A stretch of DNA of 57,861 nucleotides from an uncultured Bacteroidia bacterium (GTDB lineage Bacteria > Bacteroidota > Bacteroidia > Bacteroidales > UBA932). Of the stretch, positions 42,507 to 50,823 are shown in pieces. The notes under the pieces were generated by a model. That model made no database searches. It was not told the DNA's origin and saw only the letters and a list, made by a program, of their open reading frames with translations. Made by a program: the position numbers and the translations under genes. The DNA lies in NCBI GenBank assembly GCA_902794005.1, contig CADBFO010000021.1:1-57861 (forward strand), written 5' to 3'. Each line of letters opens with the position of its first letter. The stretch's first letter is position 1.

Positions 42507-42925
42507 CTACTCTTTGTAATCAAAGTAAGAGAAGGACGCCTTCCCCCCGACGGCATACAGGCCGATGGTAACCCCCGTGAAGCCGCCGACCACCTCCGTG
42601 CTCAGCAGAGAGGTATCCAGGGTTCCCACTTCCCGGCCGTCTGCAAAGAAGCGGTACTGCAGGCCGTCCGATGAACTGCTGAGGGAAAGGAGGGTTTCCC
42701 CGGCGCTCAGCGGAACTTCTCCCAAACAGGCGCTTACCCCCTTCAGTTCCAGCCGAAGGACGGCTTTCCTCCCCTGCACGCCCAGGGTCACAAAGCCCTT
42801 AGCAGCGTATCTGCGGGAACGCCCGCCCCGCTTCCGCCGCCTGTTGGCTTGCAGGAAACGGTCATGGCGGCCATCGCCACCACGGACACAAGGGCGGCAA
42901 GGGCAGAGGGAAGACGGTGATTCAT
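42507..42925 (-). pseudogene. Remnant of a GH43-like lipoprotein (signal peptide joined to C-terminal domain)
   Basis: Two pieces in different frames remain. From 42925 a lipoprotein start of 45 codons (MNHRLPSALAALVSVVAMAA, lipobox TVSC at Cys25) ends at a TGA at 42790-42788. Overlapping it, in the next frame, is a C-terminal beta-sandwich with KGFVTLGVQGRKAVLRLELK and GGFTGVTIGLYAV and the end FSYFDYKE, which resembles the C-terminal domain of family 43 glycoside hydrolases. The catalytic part of at least 300 residues is missing. The simplest history is a large internal deletion that also shifted the frame. The family assignment rests on the last 90 residues only. Confidence 0.65.
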
Positions 42926-43046
42926 GGAGCTTGCATTTGAATGGTTTTTCAAAAATAATCAATCCGTTCCTGATTCGCAAACAAGTTCCCCCAAAATCAT
43001 CCGGATTATCCCGGCGGTCATATTAGGATTATCTCTAAGAAATTGC

Positions 43047-43054
43047 TATTTTTG
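43047..43054 (+). promoter_or_regulatory. -7 element upstream of pgi
   Basis: TATTTTTG matches TAnnTTTG, 32 nt before the pgi start codon. No -33 element is seen. The stretch 42926-43086 holds nothing else I can identify. Confidence 0.45.
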
Positions 43055-43086
43055 CAGGTTATGAAAAATATTAATACACAATAGTT

Positions 43087-44424
43087 ATGGTAAATGTAGA
43101 TATCAAAGGCTGCGCTTCCTTCATTGAGCCTGCCAAATATGAAGCTTATGTCAACAAGGCCCTGGAAGCTTTCGATGTACTGGAAAGCGAAAACGGCGCC
43201 GGAAACGATTTCCTGGGATGGAAACACCTTCCCTCCGAAGTTCCGGCCTCCATTCTCGGCGATATCGACGCCATCTGCCATCTCTGGAAGGAGAAGGGCG
43301 TGGACCTGGTGATTGCCATCGGCATCGGAGGCAGCTACCTGGGCGCCAAGTGCGTGATCGAGGCCCTGAGCCATAACTTCGCCAGGCAGCTCAAGCACAA
43401 GGATGCCCCCGAGGTGGTCTTCGCCGGCAACAACCTCTCCGAGGAATACCTGGCCGAACTGATGGACCTGGCCGCCGAGCGCAACGTGGCCTGCATCGTC
43501 ATTTCCAAGAGCGGCACCACTACGGAGCCTGCCGTGGCCTTCCGTATCGTGAAGCAGTTCATTGAGCAGCGTTACGGAAAGGCCGACGCCGCCCAGCGCA
43601 TCGTGGCCATCACCGATGCCAAGAAAGGCGCCCTCAAGACCCTTTCCACCCAGGAAGGCTACAAGACCTTCGTCGTTCCCGATAACGTGGGCGGCCGATT
43701 CTCCGTCCTCACCCCGGTGGGCCTGCTGCCCATCGCCGCCGCCGGCCTGGACACCAAGGCCCTCCTGGAAGGAGCCCGCAAGGCCGAAAATGCCCTCGCC
43801 GTCAAATCGGCCCAGAACCCGGCCGTGGTTTATGCCGCCATGCGCAACCTCCTTTTCTCCGAATACGGCAAGAGCACGGAAATCCTCGTCAACTACAATC
43901 CCAAGCTCAGCTTTGTGGCCGAATGGTGGAAGCAGCTCTACGGCGAATCCGAGGGCAAGGACGGCACCGGCATCTTCCCCGCCAGCGTCAACAACACCGC
44001 CGACCTCCACTCCATGGGCCAGTTCATCCAGCAGGGAACCCGTATCATGTTCGAAACCGTCCTCCACGTAGAGACAGCGCAGCGCAGCATGGTCATCGGC
44101 TCCGACGAGCAGAATCTGGATCAGCTCAACTTCCTCTCCGGCAAGCATGTGGAGCATTGCAACCACATGGCCGAACTGGGAACCCGCCTGGCCCATATCG
44201 ACGGCGGCGTTCCCCAGATGACGGTCTCCATCGAAAAGCTGGATGCGCAGAACCTGGGCGCCCTCCTGTATTTCTTCGAGTTCGCCTGCGGCGTCAGTGC
44301 CTATACCCTGGGCGTGAATCCGTTCAACCAGCCCGGCGTAGAGGACTACAAGAAGAACATGTTCGCCCTGTTGGAAAAACCCGGTTACGAAGAAGCCACC
44401 CAGGCCATCCGCGCCCGGATTTAA
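43087..44424 (+). CDS. pgi: Glucose-6-phosphate isomerase
   Basis: Interconverts glucose 6-phosphate and fructose 6-phosphate in the cytosol. The 445 residues have the shorter bacterial type layout with VDLVIAIGIGGSYLGAKCVIEAL for the phosphate site, VISKSGTTTEPAVAFRI, the signature KGALKTLSTQEGYKTFVVPDNVGGRFSVLTPVGLLP, and the C-terminal GVNPFNQPGVEDYKKNMF with the catalytic lysine. The gene is followed by a small barrel gene 3 nt downstream, so the two may be co-transcribed. Confidence 0.97.
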   Translation: MVNVDIKGCASFIEPAKYEAYVNKALEAFDVLESENGAGNDFLGWKHLPSEVPASILGDIDAICHLWKEKGVDLVIAIGIGGSYLGAKCVIEALSHNFARQLKHKDAPEVVFAGNNLSEEYLAELMDLAAERNVACIVISKSGTTTEPAVAFRIVKQFIEQRYGKADAAQRIVAITDAKKGALKTLSTQEGYKTFVVPDNVGGRFSVLTPVGLLPIAAAGLDTKALLEGARKAENALAVKSAQNPAVVYAAMRNLLFSEYGKSTEILVNYNPKLSFVAEWWKQLYGESEGKDGTGIFPASVNNTADLHSMGQFIQQGTRIMFETVLHVETAQRSMVIGSDEQNLDQLNFLSGKHVEHCNHMAELGTRLAHIDGGVPQMTVSIEKLDAQNLGALLYFFEFACGVSAYTLGVNPFNQPGVEDYKKNMFALLEKPGYEEATQAIRARI

Positions 44425-44427
44425 AGA

Positions 44428-45066
44428 ATGAAAAGATTACTCATGATCCTGCTCTTTTGCATGGCTGTGCCCGTTTTCGGTGCACAGCCGCCCGAGGGCA
44501 GGCACACCTTCCGGCTGGGATGGGGGGACATGCTGTTCGAGACGATGGCATTCCAACCTACCGTAGCCGGAATCCATCCCTCCCCGGAAAGCCTTCCCAG
44601 CAGTTATACCCGCAATGAAAAGTACAGTTTCGGCTATACCGGACACTTCTATGCCGAATACCTCTACCGCTTCACCAAAGTTGTGAGCGTGGGCATCCAG
44701 GCCGATGCCGAAGGCATCTTCTGGAAAGAGGGCACCTTTGACCGCTACCACAAACTGACCGTGCCTGAAGTACCGGTGCGCAATTGGGACATCGTACTTA
44801 TGCCCACCGTCCGCTTCACCTGGCTGCACCGTCCCCTGGTCCGGCTCTATTCCGGCCTGGGTGCGGGAGCCATCTTCGCATTCGACAACCTCAGGCAGTT
44901 CAAGGCCGGCTTTGCCCTGAACCTCAACTGGATCGGACTGGAGATCGGCAAGGGACACTGGGGCGGCAACGTGGAGCTGGGCATGCTCAACTCCCTGTCC
45001 GACCCTTATCACATCTATCAGGCGGCCTCCCGCCTCATCTGTTTCGGTGCATATTACAAATGGTAG
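44428..45066 (+). CDS. Small outer-membrane beta-barrel protein of unknown function
   Basis: Protein of 212 residues with a signal peptide (MKRLLMILLFCMAVPVFG, cleavage near GAQ). The rest alternates aromatic and polar residues in short strands (FGYTGHFYAEYLYRF, VSVGIQADAEGIFW, IVLMPTVRFTWL, LVRLYSGLGAGAIFAF) and ends in FGAYYKW, with a C-terminal aromatic residue as in outer-membrane barrels. I estimate eight strands. It is not assigned to a named family. It lies between pgi and a lipase-like lipoprotein gene, 3-4 nt from both neighbours. Confidence 0.7.
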   Translation: MKRLLMILLFCMAVPVFGAQPPEGRHTFRLGWGDMLFETMAFQPTVAGIHPSPESLPSSYTRNEKYSFGYTGHFYAEYLYRFTKVVSVGIQADAEGIFWKEGTFDRYHKLTVPEVPVRNWDIVLMPTVRFTWLHRPLVRLYSGLGAGAIFAFDNLRQFKAGFALNLNWIGLEIGKGHWGGNVELGMLNSLSDPYHIYQAASRLICFGAYYKW

Positions 45067-45070
45067 GATT

Positions 45071-46285
45071 ATGAAAAGAAGCCTTTTTTATTCCGGCCTT
45101 CTGGCCTTGCTCCTATGCGGCTGCCGGCATCCCGACGTGGAAGTGGCAGACTTTGAAACTTTCCGCATCACCAAGGTGAGCAGCAGCGACATCCTGATGG
45201 GAAACAGCCTCAACCCGGAAATCCGTTTTATGGAAACGGGAGATGGCGCGGAAACCAAATTGGCATCCATAACCGCCACCGATATCGTGAAAGATATTCT
45301 GGGCAGCATCGAGAGCAACCGGCTCATCCACATCGCAGGCACCTATCAGGGGCACGACATCGACGGATCTCCCCTCACCCTCTCCGGGAAACTGCTTTTA
45401 CCCGCCAAAGGGAAAATCAAGAACATGCTCATCGTGAGCCATTTCACCATCGGCGCCAACTATGAGTGCCCTTCGGAGAGTTTCCCGCTGGAAGGCCTCC
45501 TGGCCGGTCGCGGATATGCCGTCGTCGTGGCCGATTACATCGGCTTCGGCGTCACCAAAGACCGCATCCACCCGTACATGCACGTGGAAAGCACCGCCCG
45601 CAGCGTAGTGGACATGGCCCTGGCCGTGAAACCTTACCTGAAATACATCGGCCGCGAGCCGGAAAGCGAAGAGGTGATTCTGCTGGGCTATTCCCAGGGA
45701 GGGTCCACCACCCTGGGGGTCATGGACATGATTCAGAACGAATACGAAGACCAGCTCCCCATCAAGGCGGTCTATGCCGGCGGCGGCCCCTACGACCTTG
45801 CCGCCACCTTCGACGTTTCCATTCTGGAAGACATGACCGGCATCCCCTGCGCCATTCCCATGATTGTCCAGGGAATCAACGAAGGAGAGAACCTTGGCCT
45901 GGACATTTCCGTTTTTTTCAAACCGACCCTCCTGGAACATTATGACGAATGGATCAATTCCAAGAACTATACGGTGAAACAGATCAACATCTTGATGAAC
46001 GCCAAATCCGTCAGCGAGCTGATGACCGACGTCGGACGCGACAAGGAGAACCCGCAGACCGCCCGTCTGTACAAGGCGCTCATGATGAATTCGGTGCTCA
46101 ACTTCATCCCCCGCCACCCCATCCATTTCTTCCACAGCACGCAAGACACCACGGTCCCCTTCATCAACGGCCAGAAGGCCGAACAGTACTTCAAGGGGAC
46201 GGACATCACCTTTGATTTCGGGGCATACGGCGTACATGGCATGGGAGCCATACGATTTATCTTAAACGCCTATAAAGAATTGTAG
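45071..46285 (+). CDS. Alpha/beta hydrolase lipoprotein (secretory lipase-like)
   Basis: Envelope hydrolase of 404 residues with a lipoprotein signal (lipobox LCGC, Cys18). The nucleophile elbow is GYSQG with Ser208. Candidate partners are the Asp in HSTQDTTVPFINGQ and the His in YGVHGMG. Spacing and the block GRGYAVVVADYIGFG resemble secretory lipases and related cutinase-like esterases. I used ATG 45071 because the in-frame ATG at 45047 lies inside the preceding gene and would put a polar stretch before the signal. The substrate is unknown; acyl esters of plant or host glycans or lipids are possible. Confidence 0.82.
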   Translation: MKRSLFYSGLLALLLCGCRHPDVEVADFETFRITKVSSSDILMGNSLNPEIRFMETGDGAETKLASITATDIVKDILGSIESNRLIHIAGTYQGHDIDGSPLTLSGKLLLPAKGKIKNMLIVSHFTIGANYECPSESFPLEGLLAGRGYAVVVADYIGFGVTKDRIHPYMHVESTARSVVDMALAVKPYLKYIGREPESEEVILLGYSQGGSTTLGVMDMIQNEYEDQLPIKAVYAGGGPYDLAATFDVSILEDMTGIPCAIPMIVQGINEGENLGLDISVFFKPTLLEHYDEWINSKNYTVKQINILMNAKSVSELMTDVGRDKENPQTARLYKALMMNSVLNFIPRHPIHFFHSTQDTTVPFINGQKAEQYFKGTDITFDFGAYGVHGMGAIRFILNAYKEL

Positions 46286-46310
46286 AGGTATTGTTTTTTT
46301 CGTACCTTTG
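46280..46310 (+). promoter_or_regulatory. Promoter of the RNase P RNA gene
   Basis: TTG (46280-46282), 20 nt, then TACCTTTG (46303-46310), a full -7 match, 5 nt before the first base of the P1 stem. It overlaps the end of the upstream lipase gene. Confidence 0.7.
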
Positions 46311-46315
46311 CCAGC

Positions 46316-46638
46316 GGAATGGCAGGACGATCTGTCGCGGGGCTCCGGCCCTGAGGAAAGTCCGCACAGGGAAGGGCACCCGGCTGTGGAAAGCACAGTA
46401 GGGAGCAATCTTTAAGCAGCGTAACAGAAAAGAACCGCCGGAGTTTTTCTCCGGTAAGGGTGAAAACGCGGGGTAAGAGCCCACGACGCCGTCTGGCGAC
46501 AGCTGGCGGGTACGCTGCCCGGGCCTGCAAGACCAAATATACCGGCAGTTGAGGGCTGCCCGCCTGATGCCGGGGGGTAGGTTGCGAAGATAAATGACAG
46601 ATTCAAAAACAGAAAGCGGCTTACGGCCCTGCCATTCC
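46316..46638 (+). ncRNA. rnpB: RNase P RNA (type A)
   Basis: Catalytic RNA of RNase P, which matures tRNA 5' ends. The P1 stem is perfect over 11 bp: GGAATGGCAGG at 46316-46326 and CCTGCCATTCC at 46628-46638. The conserved GAGGAAAGTCC of CR-I follows near the 5' end, AGAGCCCA-type CR region occurs in the middle (GGTAAGAGCCCACG), and the region before P1 3' strand has the usual GATAAATGACAGA. Length is about 320 nt, normal for this group. P1 is followed by six T, so the RNA may terminate at its own last stem. Confidence 0.95.
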
Positions 46639-46650
46639 TTTTTTCATACG

Positions 46651-46682
46651 ACGAACCCCGAAGATGCGTCTCCGGGGTTCGT
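46651..46682. terminator. Hairpin between rnpB and the uronate operon
   Basis: Perfect 10-bp stem ACGAACCCCG (46651-46660) and CGGGGTTCGT (46673-46682) with a 12-nt loop. It lies after rnpB and 22 nt past the eda stop on the other strand, so it probably ends transcription from both sides, though T-runs are short. Confidence 0.6.
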
Positions 46683-46703
46683 GCTTTAAGGGATATCGGC
46701 CGA

Positions 46704-47366
46704 TTATTTCCGGAACCAGGCCAGAGACTTGGCGCAGAGGTCAGAGATGGATTTCCAGTCTCCGGCGGCCACGACGTCCTTGGGGAAAAGCTTGGAACCC
46801 ATGCCCACGGCGGTGACGCCGCTCTTTCCCCAGGCCGTCAGATTCTCTTCCGTAGGCTCTACGGCACCGGTACACATCACCATGGCCCAGGGAAGCGGGC
46901 CCAGGATGTTCTTCACGAAAGACGGGCCGCCCACGTTGCCGGCCGGGAAAACCTTCACCAGGTCGCAGCCCAGTTCCTGGGCCTTGACAATCTCGGTCAC
47001 GGTGCCGCAGCCGGGGCTGTACGGGATGCCGCGGCGGTTGGCCACCTTCACCACGTCCTCCACCATGCAGGGCGATACCAGGAAATCGGCCCCCATTTGC
47101 AGATAGAGGACGGCGGTAGGCGCATCCAGGATGGTACCGGCGCCCAGGGCCATCCCGGGGCATTCCTTCCGGACGAAAGCGATGACCTCCTCGAACACCT
47201 TGTTGGCGCCGTCGCCGCGATTGGTGAATTCGAAGGCGCGGATGCCGCCGTCATAGCAGGCCTTCACCACCTTCTTGGTGAGTTCCACATCCTTGTTGTA
47301 GAACACCGGGACGATTCCGGTGCTGCGGATGATGTTGATTGTGTCGATTTTATTGAATTTTGCCAT
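46704..47366 (-). CDS. eda: KDPG / KHG aldolase
   Basis: Splits 2-keto-3-deoxy-6-phosphogluconate into pyruvate and glyceraldehyde 3-phosphate. The 220-residue class I aldolase has GIRAFEFTNRG with the catalytic Glu region, GAGTILDAPTA, FLVSPCMVEDVV, and the Schiff-base lysine in VKVFPAGNVGGPSFVK. The usual start is ATG 47366 (MAKFNKIDTI); the frame extends to 47396 through a repeat piece. It is the last gene of the uronate operon and closes both branches at the KDPG level. Confidence 0.93.
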   Translation of the reverse strand: MAKFNKIDTINIIRSTGIVPVFYNKDVELTKKVVKACYDGGIRAFEFTNRGDGANKVFEEVIAFVRKECPGMALGAGTILDAPTAVLYLQMGADFLVSPCMVEDVVKVANRRGIPYSPGCGTVTEIVKAQELGCDLVKVFPAGNVGGPSFVKNILGPLPWAMVMCTGAVEPTEENLTAWGKSGVTAVGMGSKLFPKDVVAAGDWKSISDLCAKSLAWFRK

Positions 47367-47368
47367 AT

Positions 47369-47396
47369 GGATTCTTCTCTTCGTTCTGATTGACAC
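47369..47396. repeat. Single arm of the dispersed repeat between kdgK and eda
   Basis: GGATTCTTCTCTTCGTTCTGATTGACAC-type sequence filling the 30-nt gap between kdgK and eda. It resembles one arm of the palindrome at 28435-28486. Confidence 0.5.
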
Positions 47397-48434
47397 TTAG
47401 CGGCTTACGCGACCGGAACCGCCGCCTTTGATTAAACCTTCCACTTCAGAGACCGTAACACGGTTGTAGTCGCCCAGGATGGTGTGCTTGAGGCAGGAGG
47501 CTGCCGCAGCGAACTCGATGGCTTCCTGGTCGGTATCGTAGGCGATGAGGCCGTACAGGAGACCGCCCATGAAGGAATCGCCGCCGCCCACACGGTCCAC
47601 GATGTGGGTGATGTCGTACCGACGGCTCTGCCAAAGGGTCTTGCCATCGTACAGAACGCCGCCCCAGGTGTTGTGGTTGGCGTTGATGGAGCCGCGCAGG
47701 GTGATGGCCACTTTCTTGCACTTCGGGAACTTTTTCATCAGCTGCTCTGCTACGCTCACAAAGATGCTCTGGTCAATCTCACCGCCGGTTTTCTCGGCGT
47801 CGAAGCCTTCGGGCTTGATGCCGAACTCCTTCTCGGCATCTTCCTCGTTGCCAAGAATAAGGTCGCAGCCTTCCACCAGGGCGGGCATCACCTCGGCGGC
47901 CGTCTTGCCGTATTTCCAGAGTTTCTTGCGGTAGTTGAGGTCGCAGGACACCTTCACGCCCAGTTCATTGGCCACCTTGATGGCTTCCAGACAGGCATCG
48001 GCCGCCCCCTGGCTCAGGGCAGGGGTAATGCCGGTCCAGTGGAACCAGTCGGCCCCTTCCAGCACCTTGTGCCAGTCCACCATGCCGGGCTGGATTTCGG
48101 AGATGGCGGAGTGGGCGCGGTCATAGACCACTTTGGAACCACGGGCCACCGCTCCGGTTTCCAGATAATAGATCCCCACACGGTCTCCGCCGTACACCAC
48201 GCCGTCCAGATTCACGCCCAGCCCCTTGAGTTCGGCCGTACACATGTCGGCGATGTCGTTTTTGGGAAGGCGCGTCACAAAATGGGCGTCCACGCCGTAG
48301 TTGGCCAGCGACACGGCCACATTGGCCTCACCGCCGCCGAAGGTTGCGTCAAATTGGCGAGCCTGGGAAAAACGCTGGTATCCCGGGGTCGAGAGGCGAA
48401 GCATCACTTCGCCGAAACTTACTACTTTTGCCAT
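47397..48434 (-). CDS. kdgK: 2-keto-3-deoxygluconate kinase (PfkB family)
   Basis: Phosphorylates KDG to KDPG with ATP. The ribokinase-type fold is visible from VVSFGEVMLRLSTPGYQRF and the substrate lid FGGGEANVAVSLANYG to the catalytic block DRVGGGDSFMGGLLYG near the C-terminus, whose Asp is the base. Length 345 residues. The kinase sits between kduI and eda in the operon, where KDG from both uronate branches arrives. A fructokinase function is possible for the family in general but not likely here. Confidence 0.9.
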   Translation of the reverse strand: MAKVVSFGEVMLRLSTPGYQRFSQARQFDATFGGGEANVAVSLANYGVDAHFVTRLPKNDIADMCTAELKGLGVNLDGVVYGGDRVGIYYLETGAVARGSKVVYDRAHSAISEIQPGMVDWHKVLEGADWFHWTGITPALSQGAADACLEAIKVANELGVKVSCDLNYRKKLWKYGKTAAEVMPALVEGCDLILGNEEDAEKEFGIKPEGFDAEKTGGEIDQSIFVSVAEQLMKKFPKCKKVAITLRGSINANHNTWGGVLYDGKTLWQSRRYDITHIVDRVGGGDSFMGGLLYGLIAYDTDQEAIEFAAAASCLKHTILGDYNRVTVSEVEGLIKGGGSGRVSR

Positions 48435-48452
48435 ATTGTTTTACTTGGAATT

Positions 48453-48475
48453 AGATTCTTCACTCGGTATGACGG
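48453..48475. repeat. Single arm of the dispersed repeat between kduI and kdgK
   Basis: AGATTCTTCACTCGGTATGACGG, similar to the arms of the palindrome at 28435-28486, within the 45-nt gap between the kduI stop and the kdgK start. Confidence 0.45.
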
Positions 48476-48479
48476 AAAA

Positions 48480-49400
48480 CTAACGCATTTCCGTATAAGG
48501 GATCTTGTCCATGTCGCCATAGTCCAGGTTCTCACCGGCCATGCCCCAGATAAACATGTAGTTGGAGGTGCCGGCCGCGGCGTGGATGCTCCATTCGGGA
48601 CTCATCACGGCCTGCTCGTTGGCCAGCCAGAGGAGGCGCTCCTGCCGGGGCTCTCCCATCAGGTGGCAAATCATGTTTCCCGGTTTCACATTGAAGTAGA
48701 AATAAGCTTCAATGCGGCGGGCGTGGGTGTGAGCCGGCATGGTATTCCAGACAGAACCGGGCTTGAGCTCGGTAAGCCCCATCTGCAGCTGGCAGGGCCC
48801 TTCCTCCAGCACGTTGTTCACGATCAGCTGGTTGATGACACGGTCGTTGCTGTCCTCCATCTTGCCGGCGGCAAAGGAATTGGCCTTGAGCGAGCCTTTG
48901 CGGCCGTCGATGGTGATCAGCTGGGTCTTGTAGGCCTTGTGTGCCGTGGCGGAATTGAGATAGAACTTGGCCGGATGCGCCGCATCTTTGCTTTTGAAGA
49001 TGACCTCTTCATTCCCCCGTCCCACATACAGGGCTTCCTTGAACTTCAGGACATAATCCTTTCCGCTTACCGTCACGATGCCTTCCCCGCCGATATTGAT
49101 GATGCCCAGTTCACGGGCAAAAAGGAAATAAGGGGCCTTCAGGGGGTCGATCGTCTCCAGCTTCAAGGGTTTGGTGGCAGGCACCGCTCCGCCGAAGATG
49201 AAACGGTCGTAGAGGGAATAAGTGAGACGGATTTCGTCGGAGACCATCACCTCCGGCATCATAAAACGGGAACGGAGGGTTTCGGTGTCGTACGTCTTTA
49301 CATCGGCCGGATGACAGGCCGTCTGGATGGTATATTGGGTTTGTGCGCTCATGATGAGAGTTGTCAGCAACAGGGCCGACAGGCTAATTAACTTTTTCAT
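48480..49400 (-). CDS. kduI: 5-keto-4-deoxyuronate isomerase KduI with an N-terminal signal peptide
   Basis: Cupin isomerase that converts 5-keto-4-deoxyuronate (DKI) to 2,5-diketo-3-deoxygluconate (DKII). The zinc site is intact: HTHARRIE gives His224, His226 and Glu231, and His273 lies in WSIHAAAG. Residues 1-20 ([20 protein letters not shown]) form a clean signal peptide with two lysines, a hydrophobic core and an Ala/Gln cleavage site. Directly after it the family N-terminus ([20 protein letters not shown]) starts, so the signal is added to a complete enzyme, 306 residues against about 280 in E. coli. The gene start overlaps the end of the EIIC gene by 17 nt. KduI is usually cytosolic, so export is the odd feature. 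An internal ATG at residue 17 could give a cytosolic form. Confidence 0.9.
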   Translation of the reverse strand: MKKLISLSALLLTTLIMSAQTQYTIQTACHPADVKTYDTETLRSRFMMPEVMVSDEIRLTYSLYDRFIFGGAVPATKPLKLETIDPLKAPYFLFARELGIINIGGEGIVTVSGKDYVLKFKEALYVGRGNEEVIFKSKDAAHPAKFYLNSATAHKAYKTQLITIDGRKGSLKANSFAAGKMEDSNDRVINQLIVNNVLEEGPCQLQMGLTELKPGSVWNTMPAHTHARRIEAYFYFNVKPGNMICHLMGEPRQERLLWLANEQAVMSPEWSIHAAAGTSNYMFIWGMAGENLDYGDMDKIPYTEMR

Positions 49401-50775
49401 AGGAAGCTTTGATAATTCTTCTGCGGTTGAAGACGGCCATCACGGTAGTTCCCACAACGAGAATACCGCTGCCGATGAGTTTGAAGTCGTGTACCAGATG
49501 GAAGATGACCCAGGAGAAGAGGCTGGAAGCAAAGTCCAGGCTGCCGCCCAGGAAGCCTTCCGGGATGGCCACGGCCGTGTCGCCGGTGCGGGCATAGACA
49601 TCCTGCGCCGCCTGCGTGAAGTACGGAGCCAGGTCGGTCACGAAATACAGGCCCACCGTCAGGGACACCAGGCCGATAAGGAATGTCTTTACCACATTGC
49701 CCCTGGTAACGGGCAGTACCGCCGGGAACACATAGAACATTCCGGCCAGCGAAGCCAAGGGCAGGAACTCGTTTCCGGGCAGGGCCACGGCCAGCAGCAG
49801 CGTGCAGGGAATCAGCAGCAGCGACACCACCAGGGTGGTGGGATGGCCGATTACCAAGGCCGGGCTCATGCCGATATTGATGCCGGCCGAGTTCTTGAAC
49901 TTTCTGGAAACCAGGTCTTTGGTGGCTTCGGCAATGGGCTTTAGGCCTTCGATGAACAGCGAGGTGATTCGCGGAATCAGTTCCATCACGGCCCCCATCT
50001 TGATGCCCAGCCCCAGGATGGCGGGGATATGATCCACCACCTCCGTCCAGCTGCGATAACTGAGGCAGCCGATGAGGATGCCCACCAGCACGCCCAGCAG
50101 CAGCGGTTCTCCCAGCACGCCGAACTTCTTCTTGAGGCCTTCGGCATCGATGTCCAGCCTGTCGAAGCCGGGAATCTTGTCAAAGCACCAGTTGAGTCCT
50201 TCGGCGAAGGGGACGAAACCCTGGACGAAAGGCTGCGGAATGGAAATCCCGTCCATGTCCTTGTAGTAGCCCTGGAATTTTTTGGTGGTAAGGTCGGCCA
50301 TCACGAGCGTAATGACGAAGCAGATGATGGCGGCGAAGAAGCCATACCAGATACTGTCCGTGGCAAAATACACAACGGCGCCGATAAAGGCGTAGTGCCA
50401 GTAGTTCCACAAGTCGATGTTGATGGTATTGGTGGCCTTCACCAGCAGCAGGACAATGTTGACCGCCAGGCAAACCGGGATGATGAATGCCCCCACGGTG
50501 GTATTGTAGGCCACCGATGCGGCGGCCGGCCATCCCATGTCGAAGATGCCCAGCTGCAGGCCGTAAATCTCGGTCATCTCCTTCAACGGAGTGCCCAGGG
50601 AGGAGGTCAGGAGGGCCGTCACCACGCTCAGGCCCACGAAACCCACGCCCACCAGCAGGCCGCTCTTGAGCGCCTTGCCGGGCTTGATGCCGATGCAAAC
50701 GCCCAGGATGAAGAACAGGATGGGCATCATCACCGCGGCACCCAGGCCGATGATATAACTGAATACTTGTTCCAT
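49384..50775 (-). CDS. Orphan PTS EIIC permease, galactitol (GatC) family
   Basis: Integral membrane protein of 463 residues with about 11-12 hydrophobic segments, of the EIIC-GAT type (GatC/SgaT superfamily); note [20 protein letters not shown] and [17 protein letters not shown]. No EIIA or EIIB gene is in the window. The first helix begins [19 protein letters not shown]. Bacteroidetes generally lack PTS sugar uptake, so this protein probably acts as a facilitator or secondary transporter, not as a PTS component. Position between kduD and kduI suggests unsaturated-uronate derivatives as substrate. Its end overlaps kduI by 17 nt. Confidence 0.83.
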   Translation of the reverse strand: MEQVFSYIIGLGAAVMMPILFFILGVCIGIKPGKALKSGLLVGVGFVGLSVVTALLTSSLGTPLKEMTEIYGLQLGIFDMGWPAAASVAYNTTVGAFIIPVCLAVNIVLLLVKATNTINIDLWNYWHYAFIGAVVYFATDSIWYGFFAAIICFVITLVMADLTTKKFQGYYKDMDGISIPQPFVQGFVPFAEGLNWCFDKIPGFDRLDIDAEGLKKKFGVLGEPLLLGVLVGILIGCLSYRSWTEVVDHIPAILGLGIKMGAVMELIPRITSLFIEGLKPIAEATKDLVSRKFKNSAGINIGMSPALVIGHPTTLVVSLLLIPCTLLLAVALPGNEFLPLASLAGMFYVFPAVLPVTRGNVVKTFLIGLVSLTVGLYFVTDLAPYFTQAAQDVYARTGDTAVAIPEGFLGGSLDFASSLFSWVIFHLVHDFKLIGSGILVVGTTVMAVFNRRRIIKASYEKVN

Positions 50776-50823
50776 ACGTTGATTCGAAGGACTCCGGAGC
50801 GAAACGTGCGCCCCGCAGGAGTG

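Noticed and set aside
42507-42980. Intact hypothetical gene of 157 codons on the minus strand
   Set aside because: Its first 60 codons run out of frame through a clear lipoprotein signal peptide, so the open frame is a chance join in a decayed gene.
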